This document shows, in pieces, positions 59,076 to 64,000 of a DNA stretch of 64,000 nt (positions within the stretch are counted from its first letter, which is position 1; each line of letters opens with the position of its first letter). The stretch covers positions 1,550,001 to 1,614,000 of the forward strand of contig JAHHDT010000005.1 of the NCBI GenBank assembly GCA_019739225.1, read 5' to 3'. The notes under the pieces are model-generated. The model saw nothing but the letters and a program-made list of their open reading frames with translations, was not told the DNA's origin and searched no databases. The stretch is from Aquamicrobium sp. (lineage in GTDB: Bacteria > Pseudomonadota > Alphaproteobacteria > Rhizobiales > Rhizobiaceae). Both the position numbers and the translations under genes were made by a program.

Positions 59076-59158
59076 GGCGCCGCTCTATTGGCCGAGCGGC
59101 GCCGGGAAGGCAAGGGCGGGCGCGGCGGCTTTTGGTTGCCGCCGCGCTCACATGCCGG

Positions 59159-59848
59159 TTAGCGGGACGCCTGGAGCGTCATGCGGCACAGCGAAACGAG
59201 GTCCCGATCGTAGAAGGACGGATTGGAAACGATCTCGGGGCAACGCCTCTGGGCCACCTCGGGCTTGCCGTTGCCGAGACCGGCAATGCCGGGTGCAGGC
59301 ACGCCGCCTCCACCGCCTCCACCATTGTTGCCGCCACCGCCGGCGCTGCCACCGCCGCCGTTACCACCGCCGCCTCCACCACCGCCATTGTCATCGCCGC
59401 CGTCGCCACCGATACCGATGCCGATACCGACGTCGACGCCGCCGCCGCCGCCGCCAATGGAGGCAGATGCTCCCGCATTCACGCCATTGCTGCCGCCGAC
59501 AGATGCACCCACGCCCGCGTTGATGCCCTCGCTGCCGCCAACGCTGGCGCCGACGCCGGCATTCACGCCGTTGCTGCCGCCGACCGAGGCGCCTGCACCT
59601 GCGTCGATGCCACTGTTGCCGCCGACGCTTGCACCTGCGCCGGCGTTGACGCCGCCGCTGCCTCCAATCGAAGCGCCCAGCCCGGCGCCGATGCCTTCAT
59701 CGCCGGAAACTCCCAAGCCAACGCCGGCGTCGATACCGCCGGCATCGACCCCAATGCCGATGCTCTGTCCCTGGGCCGGGCCGCTCAGAACAAAGGCAAC
59801 CGCCCCGCCGGCCAGCGTCTTGCTTATGATGGACATGATATTAGCCAT
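59159..59848 (-). CDS. Secreted Gly-rich protein with 14-residue tandem repeats
   Basis: A 229-residue exported protein. Signal peptide about 1-28 (AQGQS). Residues 44-127 are six tandem 14-mers of the form GASVGGSNGVNAGV (first one degenerate). Then a poly-Gly/Asn tract (150-183) and a C-terminal region with two Cys (RCPEIVSNPSFYDRDLVSLCR) likely to form a disulfide. AAGGAGAG precedes the ATG at 59848. The regular repeat suggests a beta-structured or elastomer-like extracellular protein; function unknown. Confidence 0.75.
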   Translation of the reverse strand: MANIMSIISKTLAGGAVAFVLSGPAQGQSIGIGVDAGGIDAGVGLGVSGDEGIGAGLGASIGGSGGVNAGAGASVGGNSGIDAGAGASVGGSNGVNAGVGASVGGSEGINAGVGASVGGSNGVNAGASASIGGGGGGVDVGIGIGIGGDGGDDNGGGGGGGGNGGGGSAGGGGNNGGGGGGGVPAPGIAGLGNGKPEVAQRRCPEIVSNPSFYDRDLVSLCRMTLQASR

Positions 59849-60006
59849 GATAACGCTCTCCTTCAGGTTTGATGCCGGCAGGGGTTGCCGGCTACATGAA
59901 GGGGTACGAATGCCCGCCCGCGAAAGTTGCGGATAACCGCCCGCCAGGGTTGTGCATCGGTTTAGAGTGGCGGCGACCTTTGATTCAAACTCGAGCTGGT
60001 TTTCCG

Positions 60007-60474
60007 CTACCGGCCCAGCATGACCAGGTCCTGCCGCAGCCGCTCGGGGTCAGAACCGGTCAGGAGAGCTTCTATCTGCTCTTCCGTGCGGGCCCACACC
60101 GGTACGGCTCGTGCCAGCAGGGCGTGCCCCTCTGGCAAAAGCACGAGCCGTTTGCCGCGGCGATCCGCTTCATCGGTCCTGGCTTCGAGCAGGCCGCGCC
60201 GTTGGAGCGGTTTGAGCATCGCTGTCAGCGTCGTGCGGTCCATGGCGAGAAAGGCCGCGATCTCGCCCATCAGCGGCGGGGCAGGGCGGTTGAGCGACAT
60301 CAACAGCGAGAACTGGCCGCTGGTAATGCCGATCGGCCGCAGCGCTTCGTCGAACATGCGCGCCGTGGCGCGCGCAGCCCGCTGCAGGTGCAGGCAAAGG
60401 CATTTGTCCCGCACGTGCAGGGTCGTTGCGAACGGAAGCGTATCGTGGTTCGGCGAATCGGCAGGCTTTGACAT
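60007..60474 (-). CDS. MarR-family transcriptional regulator
   Basis: A 155-residue winged-helix repressor. The HTH is within ITSGQFSLLMSLNRPAPPLMGEIAAFLAMDRTTLTAMLKPLQRRGLLE (about 52-98). Two cysteines in KCLCLHLQR (about 24-32) could sense oxidants or electrophiles. Divergent from the BNR/MoaD pair with a 12-bp palindrome in between. Confidence 0.9.
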   Translation of the reverse strand: MSKPADSPNHDTLPFATTLHVRDKCLCLHLQRAARATARMFDEALRPIGITSGQFSLLMSLNRPAPPLMGEIAAFLAMDRTTLTAMLKPLQRRGLLEARTDEADRRGKRLVLLPEGHALLARAVPVWARTEEQIEALLTGSDPERLRQDLVMLGR

Positions 60475-60485
60475 GCCATAATTAT

Positions 60486-60497
60486 GTTGATATCAAC
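60486..60497. promoter_or_regulatory. MarR operator palindrome
   Basis: Perfect 12-bp palindrome GTTGATATCAAC, partly extended by AT-rich flanks, in the 77-bp gap between marR and the BNR gene. On the minus strand it sits between a -35-like TGGACA and a -10-like CATAAT (16 bp apart), so binding would repress marR itself and probably the divergent gene too. Confidence 0.55.
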
Positions 60498-60551
60498 TTT
60501 ATTGTCCAGAGAGGTGCGGCGGACGGCGGAATAGGCTAGGGAGGAACAACC

Positions 60552-61634
60552 ATGCCGGAACAGGTGCTGGTCCTGATCGGTACCAAGAAAGGCGTCTTCA
60601 TCGCGCAAAGCGATGCGACCCGCAGTTCCTGGGAATTGCGCGGACCTTTCTGCGAAACCTGGCCCATGCAACATGTTATCGGCGACCCCGCTACGGGCAC
60701 GATCTATGGCGCGGCCGGCAATGAATGGTTCGGCCCGGCGGTATGGAAATCCACCGATCTCGGCGAAAGCTGGTCGCACTCAAGCGAGGGGCTCGCCTAC
60801 GAGGCGGGGCAGGAGCCCATCAAGGCCGTCTGGAGCCTCGCGGCCCGCAACGGGCGTCTCTATGCCGGCGTGCAGCCGGCAGGCCTGTTCTTCAGCGACG
60901 ATGCAGGCCAGAGCTGGACCCACATGGAAGGCCTGCAGAAGCATCCGACGCGGCCCGACTGGGAACCCGGCGGAGCGGGGCTCATCCTGCATTCGCTGGT
61001 GCCCGACCATGCCGACCCGGATCGCATCTGGATCGGCATTTCGTCGGCCGGCGTGTTCTTCACGGGTGATGGCGGCAAGACGTGGGAACCGCGCAACAAG
61101 GGCACTCGTGCGGACTTCATGCCCGAGGGACAGAACTACCCCGAATTCGGCCAATGCGTGCATTGCCTCGTTCAGGCGCCCGGCGAGCCGGACCTGCTCT
61201 ATCAGCAGAACCATTGCGGCATGTATCGCAGCGCCGACGCCGGCAAGACGTGGGAGAGCATAGAGGCGGGCCTGCCTTCAAGCTTCGGTTTCCCGGCGGC
61301 GGTTCACCCGCGCGATCCGTCGACGCTCTATCTGCTGCCGCTCAACGGCGACATCCACGGCCGGTTCGTGCCCGACGCCAAGGCAGCCGTATGGCGTACG
61401 CGCGACGGCGGCAAGAACTGGCAGGACATGCGCGAAGGCCTCCCGCAGAAGAACGCGTTCTTCGGCGTCCTGCGCCAGGCCATGGCGGCCGACCGCATGG
61501 AGCCGGCCGGTGTCTATTTCGGCACGTCCGGCGGCGCGCTCTTTGCTTCCAACAACGAGGGCGATAGCTGGTCCTGCATTGCGGAGCACCTGCCGTCGAT
61601 CTCGTCGGTGGAGACGATGGTCGTGGCGCGCTGA
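60552..61634 (+). CDS. BNR/Asp-box beta-propeller (sialidase-like fold) protein
   Basis: A 360-residue protein with six Asp-box repeats (STDLGESWS, SDDAGQSWT, TGDGGKTWE, SADAGKTWE, TRDGGKNWQ, SNNEGDSWS), giving a sialidase-fold propeller. No catalytic Arg triad or Tyr of true sialidases is obvious and there is no signal peptide, so a cytoplasmic propeller with unknown ligand is most likely. Paired with the MoaD-like gene downstream (6 bp). Confidence 0.82.
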   Translation: MPEQVLVLIGTKKGVFIAQSDATRSSWELRGPFCETWPMQHVIGDPATGTIYGAAGNEWFGPAVWKSTDLGESWSHSSEGLAYEAGQEPIKAVWSLAARNGRLYAGVQPAGLFFSDDAGQSWTHMEGLQKHPTRPDWEPGGAGLILHSLVPDHADPDRIWIGISSAGVFFTGDGGKTWEPRNKGTRADFMPEGQNYPEFGQCVHCLVQAPGEPDLLYQQNHCGMYRSADAGKTWESIEAGLPSSFGFPAAVHPRDPSTLYLLPLNGDIHGRFVPDAKAAVWRTRDGGKNWQDMREGLPQKNAFFGVLRQAMAADRMEPAGVYFGTSGGALFASNNEGDSWSCIAEHLPSISSVETMVVAR

Positions 61635-61640
61635 CCAGTT

Positions 61641-61934
61641 ATGCCTTCCGACGCTCCCCCAAACACGGCCCCAGTGATCGTAAAACTCTCACCGCTACTG
61701 GTCGACCTGTTTCCGGGCTCGACACGCCGCGTCGAGATGCAGGCCGACAGCGTCATGGCAATGGTGCGGGAACTCGACCGGCGCTGGCCCGGCATGGGCG
61801 ACCGCATCTGCGATTCCCGGCCCGCCATCCGCAAGCACATGAACATATTCGTCGACGGCGAGCGTGCCTCGCTCGAAACGATCCTTCCGCCGGGCTCGGA
61901 GGTCTTCGTTCTGACCGCGATCAGCGGCGGCTGA
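61641..61934 (+). CDS. MoaD/ThiS-family small ubiquitin-like protein
   Basis: A 97-residue beta-grasp protein ending in Ile-Ser-Gly-Gly. The C-terminal GG is the activatable end of sulfur-carrier proteins (MoaD, ThiS). FVDGERASLETILPPGSEVFVLTAISGG is typical. No moaE, thiG, thiF or molybdopterin gene lies nearby, so the role (sulfur carrier or protein modifier) is open. Probably co-transcribed with the BNR gene. Confidence 0.85.
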   Translation: MPSDAPPNTAPVIVKLSPLLVDLFPGSTRRVEMQADSVMAMVRELDRRWPGMGDRICDSRPAIRKHMNIFVDGERASLETILPPGSEVFVLTAISGG

Positions 61935-61960
61935 ACCATCAGCGGCGGCAGGGCCGCATC

Positions 61961-62473
61961 TCAAGCGAAGGCGCGGCCTTCCTCGATGCGCTGGAAGTAG
62001 ACGAGATCGAGCCGCAGGCTTGGTTGCCCGAGCGCCGTCAGCATTGCGTGCGCCTGGCCGCGATGGTGGGTCTGGTGGTTGAAGAAATGCGCCAGCGCCG
62101 GTGCGAGCCGCTGCGAGATGGTGCGCATGTCGGTGGCCGTCACATAGGTGAAGCGGCCGGCCAGGTCTTCCTTGCTCAGAGAGCCTATCCAGTCGACGAT
62201 GCGTGCATCTTCCGCCTCGCGAGCGGCGCGCAGGCCGACGAAGTCCGGATACAGGATCGTGTCGAGCGACGCCGGTGCCGCACCTTCTCCGGTGAAGCGC
62301 TTGAGCCATATCCGGTCGGTCACCAGCAGATGGTTGAGCGTGCCCATCAGCGAGCCGAAAAACGCGCCCATGTCGCGGTTCTGGTCCTCCTCCGAAAGGG
62401 CGGCGGTCGCCTCGTAGACGAGCGCATTGGCCCAACGGTTATAGGCTGCAAACATCTGAAAATGCTGACGCAT
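61961..62473 (-). CDS. DinB-family protein
   Basis: A 170-residue four-helix-bundle protein of the DinB/YfiT superfamily, possible metal-dependent transferase or hydrolase. Metal-binding His candidates: NHLLVTDRIW near 47 and the H-x3-H-type HQTHHRGQ near 131-138. The ATG at 62473 (MRQHFQMFAAYNRWAN) is preferred to the start 14 codons upstream. Confidence 0.85.
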   Translation of the reverse strand: MRQHFQMFAAYNRWANALVYEATAALSEEDQNRDMGAFFGSLMGTLNHLLVTDRIWLKRFTGEGAAPASLDTILYPDFVGLRAAREAEDARIVDWIGSLSKEDLAGRFTYVTATDMRTISQRLAPALAHFFNHQTHHRGQAHAMLTALGQPSLRLDLVYFQRIEEGRAFA

Positions 62474-62540
62474 GGGCTTTCCTTTCAACCTCGGACGGTC
62501 GATGTTGCGGCACACCTACACAAGCAAGAGGCCCGCGCCA

Positions 62541-63233
62541 ATGACCATTCTGCTTTATGACCTCGTCGGCACCGACCGCAGCCGGCCGTTCAGCCCGCAT
62601 TGCTGGAAAGTGGCTTTTGCTCTTGCGCATAAGGGCCTCGCCTACGAAAGCGTGCCCACGCCCTTCACCGCCGTTAAGGGCGTGGAACAGGGCGTCTGCG
62701 GCACCGTGCCGGTCATCCGCGACGGCGAGCGGGTTGTCGGCGACAGCTTCGCGATCGCGCTCTATCTCGAGGAAACCTATCCCGACCGGCCGTCGCTGTT
62801 CGGCGGCGAAGGCGGCAAGGCCGCCGCCCGGTTTATCGAGCGCTGGTCGCAACTCACCGTACATCCGTTTCTCGGCGCGGCCGTGCTGATGGACATCCAC
62901 GATCGGCTCGATCCGGCGGATCAGGCGCATTTCAGGACGACCCGCGAGGCGCGGTTCGGCAAGCGCATCGAGGACGTGCCGGCCGGCCGCGATGCAGGAT
63001 TGGAGGCATTCCGCGCGAAACTGGAGCCCCTGCGTGCCATGCTTTCCGTCCAGCCGTTCATCGGTGGCCAGACGGCACTCTTTTCCGACTACATCGTTGC
63101 CAGCGCGTTCCAGTGGGCGCGTGTGATCTCACCCTATTCGGCGCTTGCGGCCGACGATCCGGTGGCAGTCTGGTTCGAGCGTTGCCTCGACCTGCACGAC
63201 GGCCTCGGCCGGCGCGTTTCTGCCGCGGCCTGA
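62541..63233 (+). CDS. Glutathione S-transferase family protein
   Basis: A 230-residue GST-like protein with an N-terminal thioredoxin-like domain (LLYDLVGTDRSRPFSPHCWKV; the usual catalytic Ser/Cys region is RPFSPHC) and the GTVPVIRDGERVVGDSFAI motif with the cis-Pro and the glutathione-binding D-S, then the helical C-terminal domain. Substrate unknown. Confidence 0.88.
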   Translation: MTILLYDLVGTDRSRPFSPHCWKVAFALAHKGLAYESVPTPFTAVKGVEQGVCGTVPVIRDGERVVGDSFAIALYLEETYPDRPSLFGGEGGKAAARFIERWSQLTVHPFLGAAVLMDIHDRLDPADQAHFRTTREARFGKRIEDVPAGRDAGLEAFRAKLEPLRAMLSVQPFIGGQTALFSDYIVASAFQWARVISPYSALAADDPVAVWFERCLDLHDGLGRRVSAAA

Positions 63234-63319
63234 CCTTTCCGCTCGCCCCTTCACATCGGCACGGCGGGCTTGTATAGACCCGCCACCTCTCCGATTTTCA
63301 CATGACTGAAGGACCCACC

Positions 63320-63742
63320 ATGGCGATCGAACGCACTTTTTCGATGATCAAACCCGACGCGACGCGCCGCAACCTCACCGGCGCGATCACCAAGATGCTT
63401 GAGGATGCGGGCCTGCGCGTCGTGGCATCCCGGCGCGTGTGGATGAGCCGCCGCGAGGCGGAAGGCTTCTACGCCGTCCACAAGGAACGCCCCTTCTTCG
63501 ACGAACTGTGCGAATTCATGTCCTCCGGCCCGACCATCGTTCAGGTGCTGGAAGGCGAGAATGCGATCGCAAAGAACCGCGAAGTGATGGGCGCCACCAA
63601 CCCGGCCAACGCCGATGAGGGCACCATTCGCAAGGTGCATGCCCTGTCGATCGGCGAGAATTCCGTCCACGGCTCCGACGCGCCGGAAACGGCCGCGCAG
63701 GAAATCCGCTACTGGTTCTCCGACACCGAAATCGTCGGCTGA
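63320..63742 (+). CDS. ndk: Nucleoside diphosphate kinase
   Basis: A 140-residue enzyme transferring phosphate between nucleotides through a phosphohistidine. [12 protein letters not shown] start, [14 protein letters not shown] near 92-105, and the active His in NSVHGSD near 117. The ATG at 63320 has AAGGA upstream. Confidence 0.98.
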   Translation: MAIERTFSMIKPDATRRNLTGAITKMLEDAGLRVVASRRVWMSRREAEGFYAVHKERPFFDELCEFMSSGPTIVQVLEGENAIAKNREVMGATNPANADEGTIRKVHALSIGENSVHGSDAPETAAQEIRYWFSDTEIVG

Positions 63743-63786
63743 ATCGGATCGTCGGCTTTTGCCGGCAATCGCATGACGTGATTGAG

Positions 63787-63817
63787 AAAAAGGCCGCAGC
63801 GTCGCTGCGGCCTTTTT
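63787..63817. terminator. Bidirectional rho-independent terminator
   Basis: A perfect 14-bp inverted repeat AAAAAGGCCGCAGC / GCTGCGGCCTTTTT with a GTC loop between ndk (plus) and the EAL gene (minus). It has a T-run on either strand, so it can serve both genes. Confidence 0.93.
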
Positions 63818-63829
63818 CGTTTCGTGGCC

Positions 63830-64000
63830 TCAGGCGGACTGACGCACTCGCTCGGCGTCGGTTGCCGGGGCGGCCACCCTACGCTGGCGCAAGAACGCGG
63901 CAAAAGCAGCCTCGGGCAGGGCGGGACTGTAGAAATAGCCCTGGAAGAAGTCGCAGCCGAAGGCGCGCAGAAACGCCTCCTGCCGCGCGTTTTCGACGTG
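63830..64000 (-). CDS. EAL-domain protein (C-terminal end only)
   Basis: The last 56 residues of a minus-strand gene that enters from the right edge. The segment RQEAFLRAFGCDFFQGYFYS-like (ending in SPALPEAAFAAFLRQRR) is the C-terminal end of an EAL domain (cyclic-di-GMP phosphodiesterase family), including the G-C-D-x2-Q-G-Y/F motif. Whether a GGDEF or sensory domain precedes it is outside the window. Confidence 0.85.
   Translation of the reverse strand, partial: HVENARQEAFLRAFGCDFFQGYFYSPALPEAAFAAFLRQRRVAAPATDAERVRQSA

Noticed and set aside
57252-59162. 636-codon open frame on the plus strand
   Set aside because: Antisense to the ABC-F ATPase; no recognisable features.

Overview
The window looks like chromosomal core DNA of an alphaproteobacterium of the order Hyphomicrobiales (Rhizobiales), most likely Phyllobacteriaceae (Mesorhizobium/Nitratireductor/Aquamicrobium-like). 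This rests on high GC, typical rhizobial protein families (TIGR02301, Rsm22, YnfA, short-type Psd beside PssA, LTA-synthase-like phosphatase), conserved gene order, and palindromic intergenic repeats of the kind common in rhizobia. No rRNA, tRNA, CRISPR array, prophage or insertion sequence is visible. Genus assignment is inference.

Layout. 1-8 kb: mostly minus-strand housekeeping and accessory genes (MFS transporter cut by the left edge, LysM protein, MscS channel, HD phosphohydrolase, YgfZ, two rhizobial hypotheticals, TIGR02301, NUDIX), then a lipoprotein, an SRAP protein and an ArgO exporter. 8.5-18.5 kb: two overlapping small ORFs, cysS with a suggestive leader, a palindromic repeat, DUF559, two GFA paralogues, proline iminopeptidase, a second repeat copy, cimA, rarD, a LOG-family protein and a large LysM protein. 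18.5-24.3 kb: an ArsR repressor directly before an Atm1-type ABC exporter, psd-pssA for phosphatidylethanolamine synthesis, an acyltransferase, an OsmC protein and a small secreted protein. 24.4-38.5 kb (minus strand): SDR, purF, cvpA, radA, repeat copy C, alr, dnaB, Rsm22, YnfA, cfa, then rplI-rpsR-rpsF with a clear promoter and terminator, and an LTA-synthase-like protein. 38.6-45 kb (plus strand): the canonical fabD-fabG-acpP-fabF-mltG-yicC-gmk block. 45-53 kb: an orphan gene, then the minus-strand lipopolysaccharide-export operon lptF-lptG-lptD-surA-pdxA-rsmA. 53.5-64 kb: pepA, repeat copy D, holC, a two-TM hypothetical, crotonase plus ABC-F, a glycine-rich 14-residue-repeat secreted protein, MarR divergent from a BNR-propeller/MoaD pair, DinB, GST, ndk and the end of an EAL-domain gene.

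The envelope theme is strong: fatty-acid synthesis (fabD/G/F, acpP), phospholipid head groups (psd, pssA), cyclopropanation (cfa), peptidoglycan (alr, mltG, LysM) and LPS transport (lptDFG) lie together with translation and replication genes (rpsF/rpsR/rplI, dnaB, radA, holC, cysS, rsmA).

No clearly novel multi-gene system stands out. The most promising unexplained signals are regulatory or structural: a possible leaderless 14-codon upstream ORF containing a Cys codon plus competing hairpins before cysS; three tandem 11-bp TGTCAT repeats (a Pho-box-like array) between the LTA-synthase-like gene and fabD; palindromic operators overlapping the arsR and marR promoters; a four-copy palindromic repeat family with defined ends; and the BNR/MoaD pair beside a Cys-containing MarR.
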